64,000 nt of DNA from Hylemonella gracilis str. Niagara R (GTDB taxonomy: Bacteria > Pseudomonadota > Gammaproteobacteria > Burkholderiales > Burkholderiaceae_C): the NCBI RefSeq assembly GCF_000600295.1, contig NZ_JEMG01000001.1, forward strand, positions 909,062-973,061, read 5' to 3'. Numbering within the stretch: the stretch's first letter is position 1; every line of letters starts with the position of its first letter. The notes beneath the pieces were generated by a model, which made no database searches, was not told where the DNA came from, and saw only the letters and a program-made list of their open reading frames with translations. Both the position numbers and the translations under genes were made by a program. Of the stretch, positions 50,327 through 58,830 are shown in pieces.

Positions 50327-52801
50327 ATGATGATGAAAGCCCTTGCATCGCAGGCCACGCGAAGTTCAGCCATCGTGCCGCACCCCAAAGAGCCATCCCC
50401 CTGGGGTCATCCCCGTCCGACCCGCCTCGCGCGCGGTTTCGTGGCCCGTCTATGGGGAGTCACCCTGGTTTTTAACCTGGTGCTGTTCGGATTGACGGTG
50501 GGCGCCTTGCAAGCCAGCCGCATGCGCTTCGAGCAGGGCACCATCGTGGCGTCCGAGAGTTTGTTGCGTTCCTTGGCGCAGAACACTGCCTACGCCCTGA
50601 ACGGGCAGGACCCGCTGGAGCCCGAACGCGTGCTGGCGCAGCAGTTGCGCCTCCTGCCGGAGCTTCAGGGCTTTCTGGGCAAGCACGGCTATTTCGCGGT
50701 GTTTGACGCGGGTCTGCGCCAGATCGTGCGCCATCCGCCGTCGAGCCGGGCGCTGGAGGAAAGCTCGGCATCGTTCGAATCCCCTGAACTGCAGGCGATG
50801 GTGGTGGAGGGGCGGATGGCGGGGACTTTTTTCACCCCGGTGGGTACGAGGCAGCGTTGGACCCATCGCATGGGCGTCGGCGCGCATGAGCGCCTGTTCC
50901 TGGTTCGTCGCCTGGAAGGCAGCACCTTCTATCTCGCGCTGGGCCTGTCGGCGCAGGACTATCTGCATGACTGGCGCCTGGAACGCGACAAGGCCTTGGG
51001 TCTGATCCTGCTGTTCCTGTTGGCGAGCCTCGTCGTTTCCGTGCTCATCCATCGCGCCTGGCGTAGCCAGGCCGCCGCCTTGCGCGCCTTGCGCTTCGAG
51101 AAGGAACTGAATCAAACCATCGTGCGCTCGGCACCCCTGGCCATCTACACGCGCGACACCCAAGGGCGGGTCACGGCCTGGAATCCGGCGGCTGAAAAAC
51201 TGTTTGGCTGGACCGAGGCCCAGGTGCTCGGGCGCTTTCTGCCCAGCGTCCCATTGGCCACGGAGTACCAGGATGAGGACAAGACCTTGCGTGGGCGAGT
51301 GCTGGCGGGGGAAAGCATTCCCGACCTGGAGGTGCAGCGGCAGAAGGCCACTGGCGAGCTGTTCGACCTGAGCGCATCCCTGACCCCCCTGCGTGACGAT
51401 GATGGTGCCATCAGCGGTTTTCTCACCATCGCGGCGGACGTGACGGCGCGTAAGCGGGCCGAGCGGCAGGTGGAGTTCCTGGCTTACCGCGACGTGCTCA
51501 CCGGCCTGCCCAACCGCTCCTTGCTGCAGGATCGGTTTGCCCAGTCCATCGCGCGGGCGGAGCGCCATCACTACAAGGTAGCGCTGCTGTTCCTGGATCT
51601 GGACCATTTCAAGACCATCAACGACTCGTTGGGGCATGCCACCGGCGACGCTCTGCTCAAGGAGGTGGCGCGGCGTCTGAGCGAGTGCATGCGCGAGATC
51701 GACACCATCAGCCGTCAGGGCGGCGACGAGTTCCTGGTGGTGTTGTCCGATCTGGAGGGCACCGAGATGATCTCACCCGTGTTGGTCAAGATCCGTGAGC
51801 GACTACAGCAACCATTCCTGTTCGACGGCCATGAACTGAGCATTTCCTCGTCCATCGGCGTGGCCCTGTACCCGGACGATGGCCGCGATTTCGAAACTCT
51901 GCTCAAGAAAGCTGACACCGCGCTGTACCGCGCCAAGGACGCGGGGCGCAACCAGGCGCGTTTCTTCGACGAGCAGATGAACGCCGAGGCGGTGGACCAT
52001 CTGCACCTGAAAAACGGCCTGCACCGCGCCCTGAGCCGTGGCGAGTTGGAACTGCACTACCAGCCTCAGTTCGACCTGCGCACCGGTTGCGTGGTGGGCG
52101 TGGAAGCCCTGCTGCGCTGGCGGCACCCGGAGGAGGGGCTGATTTCGCCCGCGCGTTTCGTGCCCGTGGCGGAAGACAGCGGCCTGATCGTGCCGATCGG
52201 CGAATGGGTGATCCGGCAGGCCTGCGCGCAAGCGGTGGCCTGGCGCCAGGCCGGGCTGCCGCCCCTGCTGATGGCGGTGAACCTGTCAGCCGTCCAATTC
52301 CGGCGCGGTGAGGTGCAGAGCGTGGTGGCGCAGGCGCTGCGGGACAGTGGTCTGGCCCCCGAACTACTGGAGCTGGAACTGACCGAATCCATCCTGCTGC
52401 ACAACACGGAACAGGTGTTGGCCAGCGTGGACCAGATCAAGCAACTCGGTGTGAAGCTCTCCATCGACGACTTCGGCACCGGTTACTCCAGTCTGGCTTA
52501 CCTGAAGCGCTTCGCGGTGGACAAGCTCAAGATCGACCAGAGCTTTGTCCGTGATCTGGCGCATGACCCCGATGACGCGGCCATCGTGCGGGCCATCATC
52601 CAGATGGCCGCAGGCTTGGGGCTGCGCACCATCGCCGAGGGCGTGGAGGATGCCGAGGTGCTGGCCGCGCTGCGTCGTTTGGGGTGTGACGAAGCCCAGG
52701 GCTATCACCTGGCACGTCCCCTGCCGGCTGCGGAGTTCGCCGAGTTGGTGGCGCGGCTGGCTGCCACGCCCTACGATCTGGACGCCATGAGCCAAGCCTG
52801 A
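50327..52801 (+). CDS. Membrane PAS-GGDEF-EAL cyclic di-GMP turnover protein
   Basis: This 824-aa two-domain signalling enzyme sits in the inner membrane. One transmembrane helix lies near 45-66, a periplasmic sensory region follows (about 70-220), and a second helix lies near 222-242. A PAS domain follows (SAPLAIYTRDTQGRVTAWNPAAEKLFGWTE, about 268-390). The GGDEF domain (about 400-560) has an intact GGDEF motif at 465-469, so diguanylate cyclase activity is possible. The EAL domain (about 575-815) keeps EALLRWRHP (593 on), ELELTESILL, DDFGTGYSS and IAEGVE, so phosphodiesterase activity is also possible. Three ATG codons in a row begin at 50327; an in-frame GTG at 50255 adds non-conserved residues. 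Whether it feeds the BcsA/BcsE system in this window is unknown. Confidence 0.9.
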   Translation: MMMKALASQATRSSAIVPHPKEPSPWGHPRPTRLARGFVARLWGVTLVFNLVLFGLTVGALQASRMRFEQGTIVASESLLRSLAQNTAYALNGQDPLEPERVLAQQLRLLPELQGFLGKHGYFAVFDAGLRQIVRHPPSSRALEESSASFESPELQAMVVEGRMAGTFFTPVGTRQRWTHRMGVGAHERLFLVRRLEGSTFYLALGLSAQDYLHDWRLERDKALGLILLFLLASLVVSVLIHRAWRSQAAALRALRFEKELNQTIVRSAPLAIYTRDTQGRVTAWNPAAEKLFGWTEAQVLGRFLPSVPLATEYQDEDKTLRGRVLAGESIPDLEVQRQKATGELFDLSASLTPLRDDDGAISGFLTIAADVTARKRAERQVEFLAYRDVLTGLPNRSLLQDRFAQSIARAERHHYKVALLFLDLDHFKTINDSLGHATGDALLKEVARRLSECMREIDTISRQGGDEFLVVLSDLEGTEMISPVLVKIRERLQQPFLFDGHELSISSSIGVALYPDDGRDFETLLKKADTALYRAKDAGRNQARFFDEQMNAEAVDHLHLKNGLHRALSRGELELHYQPQFDLRTGCVVGVEALLRWRHPEEGLISPARFVPVAEDSGLIVPIGEWVIRQACAQAVAWRQAGLPPLLMAVNLSAVQFRRGEVQSVVAQALRDSGLAPELLELELTESILLHNTEQVLASVDQIKQLGVKLSIDDFGTGYSSLAYLKRFAVDKLKIDQSFVRDLAHDPDDAAIVRAIIQMAAGLGLRTIAEGVEDAEVLAALRRLGCDEAQGYHLARPLPAAEFAELVARLAATPYDLDAMSQA

Positions 52802-52859
52802 TCCAGGGCGCCAGACCAGGGAGCTGCAGAGGCTGAGCCGGGTGTGCGTCGCGTCGCGC

Positions 52860-54650
52860 TCAGACGGTCTGAGCGACCGACAAGTCGCGTGACAGTGCGC
52901 AGGCCAGGGCCTCCGCGACCTTGATGCCGTCCACGCCCGCAGACAGAATGCCGCCCGCGTAACCCGCGCCTTCCCCCGCCGGGTACAAGCCGCGCACATT
53001 GCTGCTTTGGTAGTCCTCGCCACGCGGCATGCGCAGGGGCGAGGAGGTGCGTGTCTCCACCCCCGTCAGCACGGCGTCTGGCAGGTCGTAGCCCTTGATC
53101 TTCTTGCCGAAGGCCGGCAGCGCCTCCCGCATGGCCTCGATGGCGTAGGTCGGCAAAGCCAGGCTCAGATCGCCCAGCTTGACGCCCGGTTTGTAGGACG
53201 GCTGCACCGCGCCGAATTCCCGCGAAGGGCGCTGCGCCAGGAAGTCACCGACCAGCTGGCCGGGCGCCTCGTAAGTGCCACCTCCCAATTGGTAGGCCAG
53301 CGTTTCCAGCTTGCGTTGCAGCACGACACCGGCCAGCGGGTGGTACTGCCGTGGCTGCAATCGCGCGAGCGCAGCCGACTGGGTGGCGTAACGGCGACCG
53401 TCCTCCTCGCCGAAGGCCGCGATCCAGTCCGCCTGGTCATGCACTCCATCGGGGTAGTCGTCCGGCTCGATGCCCACCACCATGCCGGCGTTGGCATTGC
53501 GTTCGGCCCGTGAGTACTGGCTCATGCCATTGGTGACGACCCGGCCCGGTTCCGAGGTGGCGGCCACCACGGTGCCGCCCGGGCACATGCAGAAGCTGTA
53601 GACGGCGCGTCCGTTGCTGGCGTGGTGCACCAGCTTGTAGTCCGCCGCGCCCAAGAGCGGGTGGCCCGCGTGCCGGCCCCAGCGCGCGCGATCGATCAGG
53701 CTTTGCGGATGTTCGATGCGAAAGCCGATCGAGAAAGGCTTGGCCTCCATGGCCACGCCCTGGTCCCAGAGGCGCGCGAAGGTGTCCCGCGCGCTGTGGC
53801 CCAGGGCCAGCACGGCATGGCGTGTCGGCAGTTCGTAGGTGGTGTCCGTGGCGAGGTCGAGAACTTTCAGTCCGCGCAGGCTGTTCTGTCCGTCCGAGGG
53901 GGTGCCCCTGTCCAGCAGCAGGTCCGTCACGCGCTGCTGGAAGCGAATTTCCCCGCCCAGGGTTTCGATCTGCGCACGCATGGACTCGACCATCTTCACC
54001 AGCTTGAAGGTGCCGATGTGCGGGTGTGCCTCGGTCAGGATGTCCTTTGGCGCGCCTGCGGCCACGAACTCGTTCAGCACCTTGCGGCCCAGGTGGCGCG
54101 GGTCCTTGATCTGGCTGTAGAGCTTGCCGTCGCTGAAGGTGCCGGCGCCCCCTTCGCCGAACTGCACGTTCGATTCGGGGTGCAGCACCTTCTTGCGCCA
54201 CAAGCCCCAGGTGTCCTGGGTGCGTTCGCGCACGGCCTTGCCGCGTTCCAGCACGATGGGGCGCAAGCCCATCTGCGCCAGCAGCAGGGCGGCGAAGATG
54301 CCGCAGGGGCCAAAGCCGATGACGACGGGGCGGTCTTCGGGATGGGACTGGATGCGTGCCGCGTAGTCCCCCGGCGCCTGGACAGGTGCCCGGTAGTGCA
54401 GGTCGGGGCTGGGGCCGATATGCGGGTGTGGTCCGAACTTGGCGAGCAGACTCGGTTCCAAGCCGGGTGCGACTTCCACGTCCACGATGTAAACCTGCAG
54501 CAGCTCGGCCTTGCGTGCGTCAAAGCTGCGCTTGTAGACCTGGTGGGTTAGGATTTCATCGGGGGAGATACCCAGGGTCCGTGCGATGAGCGCGGGCAGG
54601 GCATCAGGGTCGTGCTCCAGCGGGAGCTTGAGTTCGGACAGACGAATCAT
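52860..54650 (-). CDS. FAD-dependent oxidoreductase (NAD(P)/FAD-dependent, HI0933/YtfP-like)
   Basis: This 596-aa flavoprotein has an N-terminal domain (1-95) of the kind seen before large FAD dehydrogenases (ITHQVYKRSFDARKAELLQVYIVDVE). The FAD-binding loop VIGFGPCGIFAALLLAQMGLRPIVLERG lies near 107-134. FGEGGAGTFSDGKLYSQIKD, VLALGHSARDTF, FCMCPGGTVVAATSEPG and LYPAGEGAGYAGGILSAGVDGIKVAEALA (C-terminal FAD contact) follow. Related proteins are annotated only as FAD-dependent dehydrogenases; the substrate is unknown. The ATG at 54650 is chosen because the extra upstream frame overlaps the rnpB promoter region. It is divergent from rnpB. Confidence 0.88.
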   Translation of the reverse strand: MIRLSELKLPLEHDPDALPALIARTLGISPDEILTHQVYKRSFDARKAELLQVYIVDVEVAPGLEPSLLAKFGPHPHIGPSPDLHYRAPVQAPGDYAARIQSHPEDRPVVIGFGPCGIFAALLLAQMGLRPIVLERGKAVRERTQDTWGLWRKKVLHPESNVQFGEGGAGTFSDGKLYSQIKDPRHLGRKVLNEFVAAGAPKDILTEAHPHIGTFKLVKMVESMRAQIETLGGEIRFQQRVTDLLLDRGTPSDGQNSLRGLKVLDLATDTTYELPTRHAVLALGHSARDTFARLWDQGVAMEAKPFSIGFRIEHPQSLIDRARWGRHAGHPLLGAADYKLVHHASNGRAVYSFCMCPGGTVVAATSEPGRVVTNGMSQYSRAERNANAGMVVGIEPDDYPDGVHDQADWIAAFGEEDGRRYATQSAALARLQPRQYHPLAGVVLQRKLETLAYQLGGGTYEAPGQLVGDFLAQRPSREFGAVQPSYKPGVKLGDLSLALPTYAIEAMREALPAFGKKIKGYDLPDAVLTGVETRTSSPLRMPRGEDYQSSNVRGLYPAGEGAGYAGGILSAGVDGIKVAEALACALSRDLSVAQTV

Positions 54651-54717
54651 GGGTTCCTCGGGCTTGTGGTGATCAAGCAGAAAGAGGTGGAGCAAGACCG
54701 GAATGATAAGGCGAGGG

Positions 54718-54723
54718 GATAAT
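54718..54723 (+). promoter_or_regulatory. Probable -10 element of the rnpB promoter
   Basis: GATAAT lies eight bases before the first paired base of RNase P RNA at 54731, the right distance for a transcription start at the RNA's 5' end. The -35 is weak (AGACCG region near 54695-54700). Confidence 0.6.
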
Positions 54724-54730
54724 GCGGCCC

Positions 54731-55088
54731 GTGAAGTCGGCTGGACCGCCGCTGGCACGATCAGGGAAACCTGGTGCTGGAGGAACGTCCGGACTGCGCA
54801 GGGCAGCGTAGGAGGTAATACCTCTCCACCGCGAGGTGAGGATCAGAGCAACAGAGACGAGTCACCTTGGGGCCGCACCGAGGGCGCAAGCCCGAGGCAC
54901 GAGCACCAAGGTGGGTGAAACGGGCAATCTCTACGCGCAGCAACACCAAATAGGCACACGATGACGGGGCCCCCCGAGTGTGCGGGTAGGTGGCACCGAG
55001 CCGCACGGGTGACCGGCGGCCCAGATGAATGGCGGTCACGTCACGGGCGACCGTGATGCACAGAATCCGGCTTACAGGCCGACTTCAC
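54731..55088 (+). ncRNA. rnpB: RNase P RNA component, bacterial type A
   Basis: This is the catalytic RNA of ribonuclease P, which matures tRNA 5' ends. The terminal helix P1 is exact: GTGAAGTCGGC (54731-54741) pairs with GCCGACTTCAC (55078-55088). The conserved core elements appear in order: GAGGAACGTCCGGACT (near 54780), the ACAGAGACGAG segment (near 54848), GGGCAATCTCTACGCGC (near 54922), AGATGAATGGCGGTCACG (near 55023) and ACAGAATCCGGCTTACAG (near 55060). Its length of about 358 bases is right for type A RNA. Ends are given by P1 and may be a few bases longer. A TTTT run follows at 55091-55094. Confidence 0.97.
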
Positions 55089-55132
55089 ACTTTTCTCCGC
55101 GCGGCGCGACTGTTCGCAGCATGCCGCCCATG

Positions 55133-55158
55133 AAAAAGGCTGGACAGAGCCAGCCTTT
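55133..55158 (-). terminator. Rho-independent terminator of the IscR-like gene
   Basis: On the minus strand, AAAGGCTGG (55158-55150) pairs perfectly with CCAGCCTTT (55143-55135) around a six-base loop and runs into five T (55137-55133). It lies 54 bases after the minus-strand stop at 55212. There is no U-run in the plus direction, so it serves the minus gene. Confidence 0.85.
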
Positions 55159-55211
55159 CCGGGATGCATCGGGTTTTCGGTGCCAACAGGGCACCGAAGA
55201 CCGATGTGTGC

Positions 55212-55787
55212 TCAGGACTTCGATGCCGCCGCCAGAGCCGCGCCCAGCGCGAACACCGAGTTCGGCGCCGTGGTGCGGGGGCGCTCCACGGGGCGTGGCG
55301 CGAAGATGCCCCGGCGGGTCTGGGTGCTGCGGGTTGCGGAGGGCTGCCCGCCATGGTCGGGCTCGGCGCCCAGGTCCACGCCCTTGGCGCGCTGCTCCTC
55401 GCAGAGCTGGTGCAGCTTGATGCCTTCCATGTGGTCCATCATGCGGCTGTTCAGGCCCGACCAGAGGTCGCGTGTCAGCTGCAGGCCGGCTTCGCCGGCA
55501 TCCGCGACTTCCTCGCCCATCAGCTCCTGCGTGCCTTCCACGGCACGGATGATGTCGGCCACGCTGATGCGTTGGGCGCTGCGGCCCAGGGTGTAACCGC
55601 CGCCCGGGCCACGGGTGCTTTCCACCAGATTGGCTCGGCGCAGCTTGGAGAAGAGCTGTTCCAGGTAGGACAGGGAGATTTGCAGCCGTTGGCCGATGGA
55701 GTTCAGCGGCACGGGGCCGGTGGCCTCGCGCAGGGCGAGGTCGATCATGGCGGCGACGGCGAAGCGGCTTTTGGCGCTCAGACGCAT
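55212..55787 (-). CDS. Rrf2/IscR-like transcriptional regulator lacking the Fe-S ligand cysteines
   Basis: This 191-aa Rrf2-family protein closely follows IscR through its winged helix. MRLSAKSRFAVAAMIDLALRE, ISLSYLEQLFSKLRRANLVESTRGPGGGYTLGRSAQRISVADIIRAVE (residues 36-84) are IscR-like. In IscR the next loop carries three cysteines (92, 98, 104 in E. coli) that hold a [2Fe-2S] cluster. Here residues 85-107 (TQELMGEEVADAGEAGLQLT) contain none, and the only cysteine in the protein is Cys129. DNA recognition therefore looks intact while cluster sensing looks lost or replaced. A Thr/Pro/Arg-rich tail follows to 191. No isc genes are adjacent. A palindrome lies inside its own promoter. Confidence 0.9.
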   Translation of the reverse strand: MRLSAKSRFAVAAMIDLALREATGPVPLNSIGQRLQISLSYLEQLFSKLRRANLVESTRGPGGGYTLGRSAQRISVADIIRAVEGTQELMGEEVADAGEAGLQLTRDLWSGLNSRMMDHMEGIKLHQLCEEQRAKGVDLGAEPDHGGQPSATRSTQTRRGIFAPRPVERPRTTAPNSVFALGAALAAASKS

Positions 55788-56216
55788 GGGGAACTCCTTT
55801 TCTTTTGGCCAGAAAACTTCGAACCCGACCGAGTAGGCGGTTCGGACGCGTCCTGCTCAATCGGTGAGGGACTGAGTCATTCCAACATAGGGAAGTTCCC
55901 TTCAACTTCAAGGCTTTTTCGCTTTGGCGAGTGAAAATAGTTTCAATGCCTTGTTTTTATTGGTTTTTATTGAAAGTGATTGCCAACAACTGTGGTGAAT
56001 AAAGTTATGTAAATGCGAGAAGCTTGCGTTGACCCCGTCTTCACCGGCCTGCACGCCCACGACTGGTGACCCAAGTCAGGAGGGTGTCGCGGTGGGTTCG
56101 ATGCTTGCATGGCGATGCGGATGGCCGTCTCTGGCACAACAGGAACGGCATCAAGACCGAATGCCAGATCGGCGGCGGCCTCAGACCGCGCATCCGTCTG
56201 CCCGATAATTTGCAAT
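55788..56216. other. Non-coding, locally AT-rich interval between the IscR-like gene and dapF
   Basis: This 429-base gap holds the leftward IscR-like promoter and, beyond it, an unusually AT-rich patch (about 55915-56015). The patch contains TGAAAATAGTTTCA (arms TGAAA/TTTCA, 55932-55945) and a wider inverted pair TTTCAAT (55941-55947) and ATTGAAA (55969-55975). No convincing ORF with coding character or known RNA is visible. A dapF promoter must lie here but I cannot place it. Confidence 0.6.
55884..55911 (-). promoter_or_regulatory. Promoter of the IscR-like gene with an embedded palindrome
   Basis: On the minus strand, TTGAAG (55911-55906) and TATGTT (55889-55884) are separated by 16 bases. 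The exact palindrome GGGAAGTTCCC (55890-55900) fills most of the spacer, where a bound dimer would block RNA polymerase. The promoter lies about 97 bases upstream of the start codon. Autorepression is the simplest reading. Confidence 0.55.
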
Positions 56217-57113
56217 ATGCGCATACGCTTTACCAAGATGCAGGGCGCGGGCAATGACTTTGTCGTGCTCGATGAAACCCAGGGCTTGCTGGGCCTGAGT
56301 TCGGCCCAATACCGCTGGCTGGCGGACCGCCATTTCGGCGTGGGTGCGGACCAGATCCTCAGCGTGCGTCCCGCGCCGGTGCCCGGCATCGATTTCGAGT
56401 ATGTGATCCACAACGCCGATGGCGCTGAGGTCGAACAATGCGGCAACGGCGCGCGTTGCTTCGCCCGTTATGTGCACGACCGAGGACTGAGCGGCAAGCA
56501 AGCCATCCGCGTGCAGACCGTGGGCGGTGTGATCGAACCCCGGCTCACGCCCGATGGCCGTGTCACGGTGGACATGGGCGCCCCCATCTTTGAACTCACG
56601 CGGGTGCCCTTTGACGCCGCTGGCCTGAGCGCCGTGTCCCATGGCAGCGGGCCAGGCGCCTGGCGAAGCTGGCGGGTGCCGGTGGATGGCCAAGAGGTGG
56701 TCCTGGCCGTGCTGTCCATGGGCAACCCCCATGCGGTGCAGCTCGTCGCGGACGTGGATGCCGCGCCAGTGCGCGAGCAGGGGCCACGCATCGAGCACCA
56801 CCCGCGTTTTCCGCGTCGCGTTAACGCGGGGTTCATGCAGGTGCTGGGCCGCGATCAGGTCAAACTGCGCGTCTGGGAGCGGGGTGCGGGCGAGACCCTG
56901 GCTTGTGGCACCGGGGCTTGCGCTGCCGTGGTGGCCGGCATTCGTCTGGGCCTGCTGGATGCGCGCGTCGATGTGCAGACACGGGGGGGCGTGCTGACCA
57001 TCGAGTGGCGAGAGGGGCAAGCGGTCCAGATGACCGGCCCGGCCACCACGGTCTTCGAGGGCGTCATCGACGTGCCTGAGCGGCCCGATGTTCCCGATCT
57101 TGTGAATTCCTGA
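56217..57113 (+). CDS. dapF: Diaminopimelate epimerase
   Basis: DapF converts LL- to meso-diaminopimelate for lysine and peptidoglycan synthesis, using two cysteines as acid and base. Both are present: Cys75 in [13 protein letters not shown] and Cys230 in [29 protein letters not shown] at residues 7-21 is the family start, and GNPHAVQLV and RVNAGFMQV follow. The ATG at 56217 gives 298 aa beginning MRIRFTKMQ. The upstream frame to 56109 is not conserved. DUF484 follows after 17 bases, then xerC, as in many proteobacteria. Confidence 0.96.
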   Translation: MRIRFTKMQGAGNDFVVLDETQGLLGLSSAQYRWLADRHFGVGADQILSVRPAPVPGIDFEYVIHNADGAEVEQCGNGARCFARYVHDRGLSGKQAIRVQTVGGVIEPRLTPDGRVTVDMGAPIFELTRVPFDAAGLSAVSHGSGPGAWRSWRVPVDGQEVVLAVLSMGNPHAVQLVADVDAAPVREQGPRIEHHPRFPRRVNAGFMQVLGRDQVKLRVWERGAGETLACGTGACAAVVAGIRLGLLDARVDVQTRGGVLTIEWREGQAVQMTGPATTVFEGVIDVPERPDVPDLVNS

Positions 57114-57130
57114 GCCTGAATCTGCGCCCC

Positions 57131-57784
57131 ATGACCGAAGAAGAAATCGTCCGCTACCTGCGTGGCAATCCAGCTTTTTTTGACCGCAACGCGGATGCCC
57201 TGGCCGAGATTGTGCTGGTCAGCCCGCACAGCCGACGCACTGTGAGTCTGCAGGAGCGCCAGGCCGAACTGTTGCGCGAGAAGATCCGCGCCTTCGAGAC
57301 GCGGCTCATGGAACTCTTGCGCCATGGTGCCGACAACACCGTGCTGGCGGATCGCCTGCTGCGCTGGGCGCGCGACCTGTTCCTGGAGCACGATGCCACC
57401 CGCGTGCCCATGCTGATCGCCGACTCCATCCAGCAGCAGTTCGCCGTGCCACAAGTGGCCTTGCGTGTCTGGGACGTGGCTGCCGCGCACAGCAGTGCGC
57501 CTTGGGTCCAGGGTGCGACCGAGGACATCCGCCAGTTCGCCGACGCCCTGTACGAGCCTTTCTGCGGCGTGAACACCGGTTTCGAAGCCACCGCTTGGTT
57601 GCCGCATCCAGAGCAGGCAGTGTCCCTCGCCTTGCTGCCCTTGCGCATGCCACAGGCCGAGTCGGCCATGGGCCTCATCGTGCTGGCGTCGCCCGACGCG
57701 CAGCGCTACAGCAGCACCATGGGCACGGATTTCCTGATTCGCATCGCCGAGGTGGCCAGCGCGGCCCTGTCGCGGCTGAGGTGA
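57131..57784 (+). CDS. DUF484 family protein
   Basis: This 217-aa cytoplasmic protein has an N-terminal helical part (EEIVRYLRGNPAFFDRNADALAEI, SLQERQAELLREKIRAFETRLMELL, about 3-65) and a GAF-like C-terminal part (about 75-215; LALLPLRMPQAESAMGLIVLASPDAQRYSSTMGTDFLIRIAEV). The function is unknown. Its position between dapF and xerC is conserved in proteobacteria and points to a link with XerC or cell division, but none is established. The spacing to xerC is three bases, so translation is probably coupled. Confidence 0.92.
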   Translation: MTEEEIVRYLRGNPAFFDRNADALAEIVLVSPHSRRTVSLQERQAELLREKIRAFETRLMELLRHGADNTVLADRLLRWARDLFLEHDATRVPMLIADSIQQQFAVPQVALRVWDVAAAHSSAPWVQGATEDIRQFADALYEPFCGVNTGFEATAWLPHPEQAVSLALLPLRMPQAESAMGLIVLASPDAQRYSSTMGTDFLIRIAEVASAALSRLR

Positions 57785-57787
57785 GGC

Positions 57788-58801
57788 ATGGCGCTGTCGG
57801 ATACGCAACTCATTGAGCAGTATCTGGCCCATGTCCGCGTGGAGAAACGCCTCGCGCAGCGCACCGTCGAGTTGTACACGCTGGACTTGCACAAGCTCGG
57901 TGAGTTCGCGCAGCAAACCGGCCTGCCATTGCTGCAGGTCCATGGCGCGCATGTGCGGCGCTGGATCGCGCAGATGCACGCCGGCGGGCGCAGCGGGCGC
58001 GGCATCGCGCTTATCTTGTCCGGTTGGCGCGGTTTTTATGCCTGGTTGGGGCGTCAGGGACTGATCACCAGCAACCCCGTGCAGGACGTGCGCGCGCCCA
58101 AGGCCGCAAAACCACTGCCCAAGGCGCTCAGCGTCGACGACGCCGTGCGGCTCGCGAGTTATCGTGGCCACGCAGACGATTTGGCTGCGCGCCAAGGCGA
58201 AGAAGAGGATCCCTGGTTCACAGCCCGTGACGCCGCGATGACCGAGTTGCTTTACAGCAGCGGCCTGCGCGTGGGGGAACTCACCGGGTTGGACGTGGCC
58301 GCAAGCGAGGCGGCGCGCAAGGCGGGCAGGGGCTGGCTGGACTTGCAGGCGGGCGAAGTTGAAGTCCAGGGCAAGGGGGGCAAGCGCCGCGCCGTGCCCG
58401 TGGGCGCCGCCGCGCGCCAGGCCTTGTCGCAGTGGCTGGTCGTGCGCGGGCAGGGGCTACCGGCTGCCGCGCAGGACGAACAGACCGCGCTCTTCATCGG
58501 TCGCAATGGCACACGCCTGACGCCGCAGGCCATCTGGCAGCGCCTCAAGCGCCGCAGCCTGCAGGCCGGTCTGTCCACGCCCGTGCATCCGCACATGCTG
58601 CGCCATTCCTTCGCCAGCCATGTGTTGCAGTCCAGCGGCGATCTGCGGGCGGTGCAGGAACTGCTGGGGCATGCCAACATCGGCACCACGCAGGTTTACA
58701 CCCGCCTGGACTTCCAGCACCTCGCGCGGGCCTACGACGAGGCGCATCCGCGCGCGAAGCTGGATGCCAAGTCGCAGGGGAAGACCCGCGCCAAGAAGTG
58801 A
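57788..58801 (+). CDS. xerC: Tyrosine recombinase XerC
   Basis: XerC works with XerD at dif to resolve chromosome dimers. This 337-aa protein has the N-terminal SAM-like core-binding domain (about 8-95) and the catalytic domain. Arg161 is in SGLRVGEL, His269-xx-Arg272 in HPHMLRHSF, a further His is in LLGHANIGTTQVYTRL, and the nucleophile is Tyr304. An insertion around 125-140 (DLAARQGEEEDP) makes it longer than the 298-aa E. coli XerC. No sign of phage linkage is seen, and its place after dapF-DUF484 is the housekeeping position. Confidence 0.95.
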   Translation: MALSDTQLIEQYLAHVRVEKRLAQRTVELYTLDLHKLGEFAQQTGLPLLQVHGAHVRRWIAQMHAGGRSGRGIALILSGWRGFYAWLGRQGLITSNPVQDVRAPKAAKPLPKALSVDDAVRLASYRGHADDLAARQGEEEDPWFTARDAAMTELLYSSGLRVGELTGLDVAASEAARKAGRGWLDLQAGEVEVQGKGGKRRAVPVGAAARQALSQWLVVRGQGLPAAAQDEQTALFIGRNGTRLTPQAIWQRLKRRSLQAGLSTPVHPHMLRHSFASHVLQSSGDLRAVQELLGHANIGTTQVYTRLDFQHLARAYDEAHPRAKLDAKSQGKTRAKK

Positions 58802-58830
58802 TCCGCAGGCTGGCTTCGGTTCTGAGGACC

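Noticed and set aside
55970-55995. Possible Fur box in the AT-rich patch
   Set aside because: Only a weak match to the 7-1-7 pattern; no iron-related gene is adjacent.
57788-58801. Tyrosine recombinase as a mark of a mobile element
   Set aside because: The dapF-DUF484-xerC order is the housekeeping XerC locus. No att repeats, tRNA junction or phage genes are nearby.
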